Shown one piece after another: positions 51,156-59,596 of a stretch of DNA of 64,000 nucleotides (position 1 is its first letter; each line of letters starts with the position of its first letter). Source of the stretch: Falsiroseomonas sp051859025 (GTDB taxonomy: Bacteria > Pseudomonadota > Alphaproteobacteria > Acetobacterales > Acetobacteraceae); contig NZ_JBHYGL010000014.1 in NCBI RefSeq assembly GCF_051859025.1, positions 52,965 to 116,964 on the forward strand, in the 5' to 3' direction. A program made the position numbers and the translations under genes. The notes below the pieces were generated by a model. The model did no database searches. It was not told the DNA's origin and was given only the letters and a program-made list of their open reading frames with translations.

Positions 51156-52706
51156 ATGCCGCAGGTCAGTCAACCATACGCCGCCCGCGGCGGACATGAT
51201 GCTGCCAACCAGCCCGCCACGGTCGTTGCGCAACCGTCTCCCCGACCCGTTGCGAAGAGGAATGACGCTTCAGGCATGGTCGTGCAGCCAGCCCCGCTTC
51301 CTATCGTTGTAGACCTGGACAATACCCTTCTGCGGACCGACACGCTGGACGAGACATTTGTGCGTGCCCTTTTCCACCAGCCCGCCACGGCCACCGCTGC
51401 GCTCTTCGCCATGCCCCGCGGCAGGCTCGCCGTAAAGGAGGTCCTGGCCCGCGCGGTCCCGCTCGACCCGGCCAGCCTGCCGGTGCGCGCGGACTTGCTC
51501 GCCTGGCTGCGCGGCCGCGCTGCGGAAGGCCACGCGCTGCATCTCTGCACGGCGGCGCATCAATCGGTTGCCGATGCGGTGGCGGGGCATCTTGGCCTCT
51601 TCGAGAGCGTGACCGGCTCCACCGAGCACAACCTCAAGGGGTGCTCCAAGGCCGCAGCCCTGACGAGCGCTTTTCCCGGCGGCTTCATCTATGCTGCCGA
51701 CAGCCGCGCTGACCTCGAGGTATGGCGACAGGCGGCCGGGATCGTCCTGGTCAACGCCGCGCCGGCGACGGCCGCAGCAGCACGGCGGCTCGGCCCACCC
51801 ATCATTGCCGAGATTGTGGGCGAACAGGCCACGCCGCGAGACTGGCTTCGCGCCGCTAGGCTGCACCATGCCCCGAAGAACCTGGTCGTCTTCTTGCCTC
51901 TTGTGCTGGGCCAGGGCTGGCGGGACATGGGCAGTGTGATGGAGGCCCTGCTGGGCTTCGCACTGCTGCTGCTTCTCACTTCCTCCACCTACCTGCTGAA
52001 CGACTTGGCAGACCTGAGCGCCGACCGCGCCCATTGGTCAAAGCGCCATCGGCCCATCAGCAGCGCGCGCATCTCGATCCGTGCCGCTCTCGCCAGCGGC
52101 CTGGGCGGTGTCTCGGTCGTACTGCTTGCGGGCCTTCTGGTCTCCGTGCCGCTCTTCATCGGCCTCGCCGCCTACCTGGTGCTGACGCTCGCCTATTCCT
52201 TCGGGCTGAAGCGCGTGCCGTTGCTCGACACGCTCATCATCGCGCTGCTCTTTGGCCTGCGCATCCTGGTGGGCGTGGCCGCACTGGGGCAGCCGGTCTC
52301 GCCCTATTTGATGACCTTCGCGCTGTTCTTCTTCTTTTCGCTTGCGACTGCGAAGCGGCACACCGAGATCCTGCGCGCCCGGCCGGATGGCGCGGCCGCG
52401 CTGGCAGCCCGCGGCTACCGGCCAGCCGATTCGGAGCTGACGCTCATGGTCGGCGTAGCCTCGGCGCTTGGCTCGCTGATCGTGCTCGTGGTCTATCTGA
52501 TGCAGGATGCCTTCGTGCGCGTGCCTTATGCCGATCCCTCGTGGCTCTGGGTGCCGCCCCTGCTGATCGCCATCTGGATGGGGCGCATCTGGCTGCTGTC
52601 GCATCGCGGCGAGATGCTGGACGACCCCGTGAGCTTCGCCATCCGTGACCGGACAAGCTGGGTCCTAGGGACGGCGGTCGGTGTCGCCTATCTGCTCGCC
52701 CTATGA
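51156..52706 (+). CDS. HAD-UbiA fusion, probable decaprenyl-phosphate phosphoribosyltransferase
   Basis: Up to 516 residues. Residues about 48-210 are a HAD phosphatase-like domain (motif I DLDNTLLRTDTL). The rest is a UbiA prenyltransferase with about eight helices: polyprenyl-phosphate site NDLADLSADRAHWSKRHRPIS, YSFGLKRVPLLDTLIIALLFGLRILVG, and TAKRHTEI. These resemble DPPR synthases that join phosphoribose to decaprenyl phosphate. DprE1- and DprE2-like genes follow immediately. The HAD part could remove the 5-phosphate (inference). The first 40 residues are low-complexity; the ATG at 51276 may be the true start. Confidence 0.82.
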   Translation: MPQVSQPYAARGGHDAANQPATVVAQPSPRPVAKRNDASGMVVQPAPLPIVVDLDNTLLRTDTLDETFVRALFHQPATATAALFAMPRGRLAVKEVLARAVPLDPASLPVRADLLAWLRGRAAEGHALHLCTAAHQSVADAVAGHLGLFESVTGSTEHNLKGCSKAAALTSAFPGGFIYAADSRADLEVWRQAAGIVLVNAAPATAAAARRLGPPIIAEIVGEQATPRDWLRAARLHHAPKNLVVFLPLVLGQGWRDMGSVMEALLGFALLLLLTSSTYLLNDLADLSADRAHWSKRHRPISSARISIRAALASGLGGVSVVLLAGLLVSVPLFIGLAAYLVLTLAYSFGLKRVPLLDTLIIALLFGLRILVGVAALGQPVSPYLMTFALFFFFSLATAKRHTEILRARPDGAAALAARGYRPADSELTLMVGVASALGSLIVLVVYLMQDAFVRVPYADPSWLWVPPLLIAIWMGRIWLLSHRGEMLDDPVSFAIRDRTSWVLGTAVGVAYLLAL

Positions 52707-54046
52707 GCCGAGTGCGTGGTGTCGAGACCTCGGAGCTAACAAGCTGGGGTCGCCTGCTGCGGCCGCAGCAGCTTGCCTTCGTTCCCTCCTGGCCGGACGA
52801 GTTGCCGGCGACGCTGCGTGCGGCGGCGGCAGCGCGGCCGGAGCATGGCGTGCTGCCCATGGGCTTGCGCCGTTCCTATGGCGACAGCGGGCTCAACCCC
52901 GACGGTGCAGTGGTGCTGACCGCGGGCCTGGACCGCACCATCGCCTTCGATCCTGAGGCGGGAATCCTACGCGCCGAGGCCGGGCACAGCCTCGAAGCGC
53001 TGCTGGCCTGGTTGGTGCCGAACGGCTTCTTCTTGCCGGTCACGCCGGGCACGCGGCATGTCACGCTGGGTGGCGCTGTGGCCAACGATGTGCACGGCAA
53101 GAACCACCACGGCGCAGGTACCTTCGGGCGCTGGGTGCGGGCGATTGGCCTGCTGCGTTCGGATGGAGCGGTGCACACGCTGGTGCCGGGCGACGCGCTC
53201 TTCGCTTCCACAGTCGGCGGCCTTGGCCTTACCGGGCTGATCACCTGGGTCGAGCTGACGTTGCTGCCCATCGCCAGTTCCCGGATGGAAGTGGAAGACG
53301 AGGTCTTCGAGGATCTGGACGGCTACTTCCGCTTGGCGGAGGCCTCGGCGACCTGGGACTACACCGTGGCTTGGGTGGATTGCCTGGGGCAAGGCGCGGC
53401 CCTCGGGCGCGGCATCTTCTCTCGCGGTCGGCATGCGACCGCGGGCGGGCTTCGCGCCGAGGAGCCAACCAAGCTGTGGCGAATGCCGCTAGACGCGCCC
53501 GGTTTTGCGCTGAACCGCCTCACGCTCACTGCCTTCAACACGCTCTATTTGGCTATGGGGCGATGGCGTTCGGGGCGCGCGCGCAACGCCCCCTACCTCT
53601 CCTTCTTCTATCCGCTGGACGGCATTGCGGAATGGAACCGCCTCTATGGCAAGCGGGGCTTCTTCCAATACCAGTGCGTCGTCCCGCCCGCTGCCTCGCG
53701 CGATGCAGTTCGCGAGATGCTGACCACGACCGCCGCGGCCGGCGAGGGATCTTTCCTCGCCGTGCTTAAGAACTTCGGCGCGCTGCCTTCGCCCGGGCTG
53801 CTCTCCTTCCCGATGGAGGGCACGACGCTGGCGCTTGATTTCGCCAACAAGGGCACGCCGACACTGGCGCTGCTTGCCCGGCTCGATGCGATCACGCGCG
53901 AGGCGGGGGGACGGCTCTATCCTGCCAAGGATGGTCGCATGTCGGCCAAGATGTTCCGCGCCGGCTACCCGGCGTGGGAACGACTGAAAGAGCACATGGA
54001 TCCGCATTTCTCTTCCGCCTTCTGGCGGCGCGTGTCCCAGCCATGA
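52703..54046 (+). CDS. dprE1: DprE1-like FAD oxidase (decaprenylphosphoryl-ribose 2-epimerase subunit)
   Basis: 447 residues of the VAO/PCMH FAD family. The FAD-binding segments are GLRRSYGDSGLN, TPGTRHVTLGGAVANDVHGKNHHGAGTFG and STVGGLGLTGLI. The C-terminal half has FFQYQCVVPP, LLSFPMEGTTLALDFANKG and GGRLYPAKDGRMS. The essential Lys (Mtb K418) is conserved, but the benzothiazinone-reactive Cys387 position is Ala here. It oxidises the 2-OH of the polyprenylphosphoryl ribose. It overlaps the UbiA gene by 4 bp (ATGA) and dprE2 by 4 bp. Confidence 0.88.
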   Translation: MSRVRGVETSELTSWGRLLRPQQLAFVPSWPDELPATLRAAAAARPEHGVLPMGLRRSYGDSGLNPDGAVVLTAGLDRTIAFDPEAGILRAEAGHSLEALLAWLVPNGFFLPVTPGTRHVTLGGAVANDVHGKNHHGAGTFGRWVRAIGLLRSDGAVHTLVPGDALFASTVGGLGLTGLITWVELTLLPIASSRMEVEDEVFEDLDGYFRLAEASATWDYTVAWVDCLGQGAALGRGIFSRGRHATAGGLRAEEPTKLWRMPLDAPGFALNRLTLTAFNTLYLAMGRWRSGRARNAPYLSFFYPLDGIAEWNRLYGKRGFFQYQCVVPPAASRDAVREMLTTTAAAGEGSFLAVLKNFGALPSPGLLSFPMEGTTLALDFANKGTPTLALLARLDAITREAGGRLYPAKDGRMSAKMFRAGYPAWERLKEHMDPHFSSAFWRRVSQP

Positions 54047-54804
54047 CGGCGCCGCGACGCGTCCTGATCCTGGGCGGCAACTCGGGCATCGCGGTGGCGG
54101 CCGCGCGGCTCTATGCCGCCGAGGGCGCCGCGATCGGGCTGGCTGGGCGCGATGGCGCGCGGCTGGAGGCGGTGGCCGCCGATCTCATGGCGCGCGGTGC
54201 CACCGTAGCCCCGATCTTCGTGCTCGACCTCGCAGACGAGGCCGATCCGGCGGCGCGGCTCAGGGAGATGAATGCCACGCTTGGCGGCCTGGACGACGTT
54301 CTGCTGGCTTATGGCAGTATGGCCCCCCAGGCCGAGAATGAGCGCGACTTGGCCGCCGCACGGCACACGCTGGATGTGAACTTCAGTTCCGCCGCTCTCT
54401 GGGCGCTTGCCACCGCTGCCCTGATGGAGGCGCAGGGCCGGGGCAGCCTGATCGTGCTGGGCTCGGTCGCGGGGGATCGCGGGCGGCGCAAGAACTTCGT
54501 CTATGGCGCGGCCAAGGCTGGGATCGCCGTCCTGATTGAGGGCATCGCGCACCGCTTCGGCCGACCAGGGGCGCCGCCCGGCATCCGCGCCGTGTTGGTG
54601 AAGGCGGGGCCGACGCGCACTGCCATGACGGCGGGCATGATGCGCGAGGGCGCCACCTGGGCCGACCCGGAGGATGTCGCACGCATCATCCGACGCGCCG
54701 CCGACCGCGGCGGGCCCATCATCTACGCGCCTGGGCGCTGGCGGTCCATCATGCTGGTCATCCGCCATCTCCCCGCGCGCATCTTCAACAGGCTCGACAT
54801 CTGA
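54043..54804 (+). CDS. dprE2: DprE2-like SDR (keto-intermediate reductase)
   Basis: 253 residues. The NAD-binding motif is LILGGNSGIAVAAARLYA, with AYGSM in place of NNAG, Ser in IVLGSVAGDRGRRKNFVYGAAKAG and the catalytic YxxxK intact. KAGPTRTAMTAGM follows. The pattern and place after dprE1 fit DprE2, which reduces the 2-keto intermediate to arabinofuranose on the lipid carrier. ATGA overlap with dprE1; the next gene starts at once after its stop. Confidence 0.85.
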   Translation: MTAPRRVLILGGNSGIAVAAARLYAAEGAAIGLAGRDGARLEAVAADLMARGATVAPIFVLDLADEADPAARLREMNATLGGLDDVLLAYGSMAPQAENERDLAAARHTLDVNFSSAALWALATAALMEAQGRGSLIVLGSVAGDRGRRKNFVYGAAKAGIAVLIEGIAHRFGRPGAPPGIRAVLVKAGPTRTAMTAGMMREGATWADPEDVARIIRRAADRGGPIIYAPGRWRSIMLVIRHLPARIFNRLDI

Positions 54805-55737
54805 ATGGCACGGCGAATCGTCATCACCGGCGCCGCCGGACTGGTCGGGCAGAACCTAGTGGCGCGCCTGGTCGAGCAGCGGGCGCTCGACCTCGTCGCG
54901 ATCGACAAGCATCCGACCAACACGGCCATCCTGCGCCGCCTGCACCCGAGCATCACCGTGATCGAGGCCGACCTCGCCGAGCCGGGCCCTTGGCAGCAGG
55001 CCCTCGCGGGCGCCGATGCCGTGGTGCTGAACCAAGCGCAGATCGGCGGACTGCGGCGCGAGGAATTCGTGCGGAACAACCTCACAGCGACCGAGCGCGT
55101 CCTGGAGGCCGCTGCGCGCCATCGCGTCCCCTACATCGTTCACATCAGTTCCTCCGTCGTTAACTCGATGGCCCAGGACCTCTATGTGGAGACCAAGGTG
55201 GAGCAGGAGCGCATCGCGCTGGCCAGCGGCATCCCGATGGCGGTGCTGCGGCCGACGCTGATGTTCGGCTGGTTCGACCGCAAACATCTGGGATGGCTTC
55301 GCCGCTTCATGGACCGCACGCCCGTCTTCCCGGTACCCGGGCACGGCCGCTACATCCGCCAACCGCTCTATGCAGGCGACTTCTCAGCGGTCATCGCCGC
55401 CTGCCTCGACCACCGGCCCGCCGGAGTGCACGATATCTCCGGCAGCGAGCAGGTGACCTATATCGACCTGATTCGGCTGATCCACGACATAGTGCGCCCG
55501 CGCGCCCGCATCGTGCATGTGCCCTATGCCGCGTTCTGGGCAATGCTCTGGGCCTACGCGCTGATCGACCGCAACCCGCCCTTCACCACCCGGCAGCTTG
55601 AGGCGCTCGCGCTGCCGGAGACCTTCCCCGTCATCGACTGGCCGACGCTGTTTGGCGTGGCGACGACGCCGCTGCGCGCCGCGCTAGAGGAGACCTACCT
55701 CGACCCGCGCTACGGCACGCTGGTCCTGGATTTCTGA
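54805..55737 (+). CDS. NAD-dependent epimerase/dehydratase
   Basis: 310 residues of the extended SDR family. Features are VITGAAGLVGQNLVARL at residues 6-22, then ADAVVLNQAQIGGL, HISSSVVNSMAQDLYVETKVEQE with the YxxxK as YVETK, RPTLMFGWFDRKHLGWLRRFM, RYIRQPLYAGDFSAVI, and a C-terminal hydrophobic stretch. It likely modifies the sugar while nucleotide- or lipid-linked. It is coupled in the operon with no gap after dprE2. Its substrate cannot be deduced. Confidence 0.85.
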   Translation: MARRIVITGAAGLVGQNLVARLVEQRALDLVAIDKHPTNTAILRRLHPSITVIEADLAEPGPWQQALAGADAVVLNQAQIGGLRREEFVRNNLTATERVLEAAARHRVPYIVHISSSVVNSMAQDLYVETKVEQERIALASGIPMAVLRPTLMFGWFDRKHLGWLRRFMDRTPVFPVPGHGRYIRQPLYAGDFSAVIAACLDHRPAGVHDISGSEQVTYIDLIRLIHDIVRPRARIVHVPYAAFWAMLWAYALIDRNPPFTTRQLEALALPETFPVIDWPTLFGVATTPLRAALEETYLDPRYGTLVLDF

Positions 55738-55748
55738 GTAGGCCTGGC

Positions 55749-57053
55749 ATGGCGCGGATCCTTGTGCTCGGGGCCGGGCCGATGGGACTTGCGGCGGCGC
55801 ACCGCGCCGTCGGGCTCGGCCACGAGGTCGATCTGCTGGAGGCCGGCGCCGTGGCTGGCGGCATGGCCGCGCATTTCGACTTCGACGGCACCTCCATAGA
55901 GCGCTTCTACCACTTCGTCTGCCGCTCCGACGCGCCGACCTTCGCGCTGATGGAGGAGCTCGGCATAGGTGACCGGATGTGCTGGATGCCGACCTCGATG
56001 GGCTATTTCATGGGCGGGCGGGTGCACCGGTGGGGGGACCCGCTGGCGCTGCTCGCCTTCCCGCATCTCGGCCTGGTATCGAAGATCCGCACCGGGCTGC
56101 AGATGTTCGTGACCACACGCGCCCGCGACTTCGCCGCGATCGAACACCTGACCGCGCGCGAATGGCTTGAGCACGGCTCCGGCCGCACCGTGTACGAGAC
56201 GCTGTGGCGGCGCCTAATGGATCTGAAGTTCCACGAATTGGCAGACGGCATCTCGGCATCCTGGATCGCGACGCGCATCCGCCGCGTCGGCACGTCCCGC
56301 CGCTCCATCTTCCAGGAGGAACTCGGCTACATCGAGGGCGGGTCGGAGACGCTCGTGCAGGCCCTCGTCCAGGCGATCGAGGCGAAGGGCGGACGGATCC
56401 ACCTGGGCGACGCCGCCGCGGCGGTGGAGACGAAAGGCGGGCACGTCGTCGCGGTGCGTACGCAATCGGGCCGGCGCTACGCCGCGGATGCGGTGATCTC
56501 CACCGTGCCGGTGCAGTTGGTGCCGGAACTGGTTCCGGACCTGCCGCAGGCAGCCAAGGATGCCTATGCGGCGATCCCCAACATGGGGGTGGTCTGCCTG
56601 CTGTTCCGGTTGGCACGGCCGGTGACGCGACATTTCTGGGTGAACATCGTGGACCCGGAGATCCCGATTCCGGGCATCATCGAGTTCTCCAACCTGCGCC
56701 CGCTCGATGGGACCTTCGTGTATGTTCCGTACTACATGCCGACCACGAATTCCAAATGGAGCTGGGGCGACGACGCCTTCGTGGACGAGGCCTTTGCGGC
56801 GATCCGCCGCGTGAACCCCACCCTGACGGACGGCGACCTACGCGGCGTGCGCGTCGGGCGGCTTCGGTACGCCCAGCCCGTCTGTGGCCCGGATTTCCTG
56901 GCGAAGTTGCCGCCCGTACAGACCGCTATCGGAGGGCTGCAGGTGGCCGATACCTGCTTCTACTACCCCGAGGACCGCGGCATCGCCGAGAGCGTGCGGA
57001 TGGGCCGGCGCATGGCGGAGGACATGACGGCGAAGGGGCCTGTCGATGCCTGA
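55749..57053 (+). CDS. FAD-dependent amine-oxidase-fold oxidoreductase
   Basis: 434 residues. The dinucleotide-binding motif is VLGAGPMGLAAAHRAVGLGHEVDLLEAG, followed by the IERFYHFVCRSD region. Later are YIEGGSETLVQAL, VISTVPVQLVPEL, and the C-terminal FAD contact GLQVADTCFYYPEDRGIAESVRMG. It belongs to the NAD(P)/FAD-binding, protoporphyrinogen-oxidase-like group, some of which act as sugar mutases or desaturases in glycan clusters. It overlaps the next gene by 8 bp. Confidence 0.82.
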   Translation: MARILVLGAGPMGLAAAHRAVGLGHEVDLLEAGAVAGGMAAHFDFDGTSIERFYHFVCRSDAPTFALMEELGIGDRMCWMPTSMGYFMGGRVHRWGDPLALLAFPHLGLVSKIRTGLQMFVTTRARDFAAIEHLTAREWLEHGSGRTVYETLWRRLMDLKFHELADGISASWIATRIRRVGTSRRSIFQEELGYIEGGSETLVQALVQAIEAKGGRIHLGDAAAAVETKGGHVVAVRTQSGRRYAADAVISTVPVQLVPELVPDLPQAAKDAYAAIPNMGVVCLLFRLARPVTRHFWVNIVDPEIPIPGIIEFSNLRPLDGTFVYVPYYMPTTNSKWSWGDDAFVDEAFAAIRRVNPTLTDGDLRGVRVGRLRYAQPVCGPDFLAKLPPVQTAIGGLQVADTCFYYPEDRGIAESVRMGRRMAEDMTAKGPVDA

Positions 57054-57444
57054 GTTCCTGCGCTTCCTGCTGACCGGCGGCGTCGCGGCGCTGGCCAATA
57101 TGGGCTCGCGCTACGTGCTGCAGCCCTTGATGGCCTTCGAGCTTGCCGTGGCGATCGCCTATCTGATCGGCATGGTCACGGCCTTCCTGCTGGCCCGCCG
57201 CTTCGTCTTCGGCGCCTCCGGCGGGCGCGTTGAGGGCGAGTTCCTGCGCTTCGCCGCCGTGAACGCGGTGTCCTTCGCAGTGGTCTGGCTGGTCAGCGTC
57301 GGGCTGGCGCGGCTGGTCTTCCCCGCCATGGGCTTCACGTGGCACGCCGAGACCGTGGCGCATGTGATCGGCGTGCTCAGCCCCGTCGCGTTGAGCTTCC
57401 GGGGCCATAAGTCCTTCACCTTCCGTCGGCGGGGAACACGATGA
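57046..57444 (+). CDS. GtrA-family membrane protein (probable lipid-sugar flippase)
   Basis: 132 residues with four transmembrane helices. FLRFLLTGGVAALANMGSRYVL, AYLIGMVTAFLLARRFVF, FLRFAAVNAVSFAVVWLVSVGL and the end GVLSPVALSFRGHKSFTF match GtrA. Such proteins are thought to translocate polyprenyl-phosphate sugars. A GtrA homologue (Rv3789) also adjoins dprE1/dprE2 in mycobacteria. Coupled overlaps exist with both neighbours (8 and 4 bp). Confidence 0.9.
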   Translation: MPEFLRFLLTGGVAALANMGSRYVLQPLMAFELAVAIAYLIGMVTAFLLARRFVFGASGGRVEGEFLRFAAVNAVSFAVVWLVSVGLARLVFPAMGFTWHAETVAHVIGVLSPVALSFRGHKSFTFRRRGTR

Positions 57445-59252
57445 GCATGATCGACGGGCTGTTCGCGATCAGGCCGTACCACGCACGCTGGACCATGGCG
57501 GTACTGGCTGCTGTCGCGCTCGTTGCCGCGGTCGCCGTGGTCGCGCAACTCCTGGCAGCGCTGGTCGCGCTGCATACGGCGATTCCGGTCTGGGACCAGC
57601 TGGACCTCCCAACGCCGGGCGAAATCCAGCGCGACCTGTTCAAGCGCCATAACGAGCACCTGATCGTGTTGCCGCGGCTGGGCTTCCTACTGGACCTTGC
57701 GCTGACGCGCGGCGGAAACGGGGTGAACATCGCGACGATACAGCTGATCCAGGCCTTTCACGCCGTGCTTCTGGCCTGGGTGGCAGCGGCCGGGCGAAAT
57801 GTCGCGTCGGACGATCCGGCAATCGCCACCAAGAGGCGATGGCCCGATCCGCTCGCCCTCGGCCTCTCGCTCTGCATCGTCTTCTCGGCCCAGCAATTCG
57901 AGAATCTGAGCTGGGGCTTCCAGACCCAGTTCGTCGGGGTCTTCGCCCTGGCCACCTCCTGCTTCGCCGTTCTGCTATTCGGCGGCGTTGGCGCGGGAGC
58001 GACGGCGGGGGCTTGCCTGCTCGGCGCCGCCGCTGTGCTCACCATGGCCAACGGCGTCTTCATCCTGCCGATCGCGACGGTGCTGGCTTTTCTGGCTGGC
58101 CGGCCCTGGAAGCAGGTGGCCGCGCTGAGCGTGGCCGCACTTGCTGTCGGCATCGGCTTCGTCGCGACGCATGTCCCCGTCCCAGGTCACAGTTCCCCGG
58201 GCGACGCGCTGCGGCAGCCCTGGCGGGTCGCCATTTATCTTGCGACCTATATTGGGGCGGGGCCGTTGCACGTTCTGGGAATCCCCTCTCCTGGCGGAAT
58301 GCCGATCCTGGCCTCTGCCGTGATCGGCTCGGCGGGGTTGGCGCTTGCGGCGTTCCTGGGGATCCGAGCGTTGCGCATACGACAGCGCGTGGCGCCGGCC
58401 GAATGGGTGTTGCTCGGCCTCGCGGGCTTCATCGTGCTGTCGGCCGCAGCGACAGCGGCTGGGCGCTTCACCTTTGGATATGGCCAAGCCACGAGTTCGC
58501 GCTACAGCACGCCGGCGCTGCTCTTCTGGTGTGCCCTATTGCTTTGGGCCTGGATTCTTGCAGGCCGGCACAGCCCGCGGCGCGTGCTGGCTACAGGCGC
58601 AGCCATCGCCATCGTCGCCGCGCTGGCCGCCACGCAGCAGGCACGCCTGCTGCGTGGGCTGGAGGATTTTGTCGTGCAACGCTACGGCGCGGAGACGGCG
58701 CTGGTGGCCGGAGTGGACGACGAGGCCGCCTTCCGCATCATCTATCCCGCCCCGGAGATCGTGCGCCGATCGGCCGAGCGGCTGCGGGCGGCACGCCTCT
58801 CGGTCTTTGCACCCGCGTATGTCGATTGGATCGGCCGTCCGCTGAACGGCACAGTGCGTCTTCTGGCGTCCAATCGTTGTAGGGGCTTTCTCGACAACGC
58901 GACGATCCAGGATGTGGGGGCCGCCCACTTCACCACGGCTCGTGGCTGGGCCTGGGATGAGGCAGAGCGGCGGCGCATCACTCGCGTGCTGCTCGTGGAC
59001 GAGGCTGGCCAAATCGTCGGCTTCGGTCGCGGCCCGCTACGTCGGTCCGACGTGCCGCGCGGTACCGAGGGCGCCGTATCGGATCCGCTTGTAGGATGGG
59101 CCGGCCACGCTACCGCCGCGCCTGGCACTACACTACGCGCCTTCGCCTTGGCGGAGCACGACGCCGCATGCCCGCTGGAGGGCGTAATCCGGGTCGTCGG
59201 CGAACGACCTCATGTGATCGGTCGTGAAGATATTGCTGGAGTGCGCCCCTAG
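57441..59252 (+). CDS. Polytopic membrane protein, probable GT-C-type glycosyltransferase
   Basis: 603 residues. About ten transmembrane helices occupy residues 18-410, then a soluble domain of about 190 residues follows. The first periplasmic loop has VWDQLDLPTPGEIQRDLFKRHNEHLIVLPR, a WDxxD...HNEH pattern seen in multi-spanning GT-C-like proteins that use polyprenyl-phosphate sugars. In this operon it would transfer the arabinose-like sugar outside the membrane (inference). The C-terminal domain is predicted beta-rich. Its stop codon lies exactly where an IS481 fragment begins, so the original end may differ. Confidence 0.68.
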   Translation: MSMIDGLFAIRPYHARWTMAVLAAVALVAAVAVVAQLLAALVALHTAIPVWDQLDLPTPGEIQRDLFKRHNEHLIVLPRLGFLLDLALTRGGNGVNIATIQLIQAFHAVLLAWVAAAGRNVASDDPAIATKRRWPDPLALGLSLCIVFSAQQFENLSWGFQTQFVGVFALATSCFAVLLFGGVGAGATAGACLLGAAAVLTMANGVFILPIATVLAFLAGRPWKQVAALSVAALAVGIGFVATHVPVPGHSSPGDALRQPWRVAIYLATYIGAGPLHVLGIPSPGGMPILASAVIGSAGLALAAFLGIRALRIRQRVAPAEWVLLGLAGFIVLSAAATAAGRFTFGYGQATSSRYSTPALLFWCALLLWAWILAGRHSPRRVLATGAAIAIVAALAATQQARLLRGLEDFVVQRYGAETALVAGVDDEAAFRIIYPAPEIVRRSAERLRAARLSVFAPAYVDWIGRPLNGTVRLLASNRCRGFLDNATIQDVGAAHFTTARGWAWDEAERRRITRVLLVDEAGQIVGFGRGPLRRSDVPRGTEGAVSDPLVGWAGHATAAPGTTLRAFALAEHDAACPLEGVIRVVGERPHVIGREDIAGVRP

Positions 59253-59594
59253 GCGCGAGATGCAGTGCCGTGCCAGGCAGCGGTGAAGCGGGCTTCGGGA
59301 GAGCGTCGGGATGGTCTCCCGGAGGCATCCGAGGGCGTCATCGAGTGGCAGCAGGATGCGGCGCCGGAACTCGACGATGATCTTCTCCTCCGCCTCGGAG
59401 CGGGTGCTGCTGCGGGGCTGGCGCGGCCCCATCGGGGCGTTGTCAGTGCCGACCCAGCGTCGCCACTTGCCGACGGTCTTGTGGTTCAGCCCGTAGCGGG
59501 CGGCCAGGACGTGGGTCGGCGCTTTCGCCGCTTGGAGCTCGGCTCGAACTCGCGGCGTCGTTCGTGGACTTGCCTCATTTTCGTGGGGAGGCAT
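59247..59594 (-). pseudogene. IS481-family transposase N-terminal fragment
   Basis: 116 codons from ATG 59594: PRTTPRVRAELQAAK, LAARYGLNHKTVGKWRRWVGTDNAPMGPRQPRS, FRRRILLPLDDALGCLRETIPTLSRSPLHRCLARHCISRL. This is the helix-turn-helix part of IS481 transposases. The family text ends at HxISRL and the frame continues into the antisense of the membrane-protein gene, so the DDE domain is lost. The break point coincides with the end of that gene. Confidence 0.82.
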
Positions 59595-59596
59595 TG

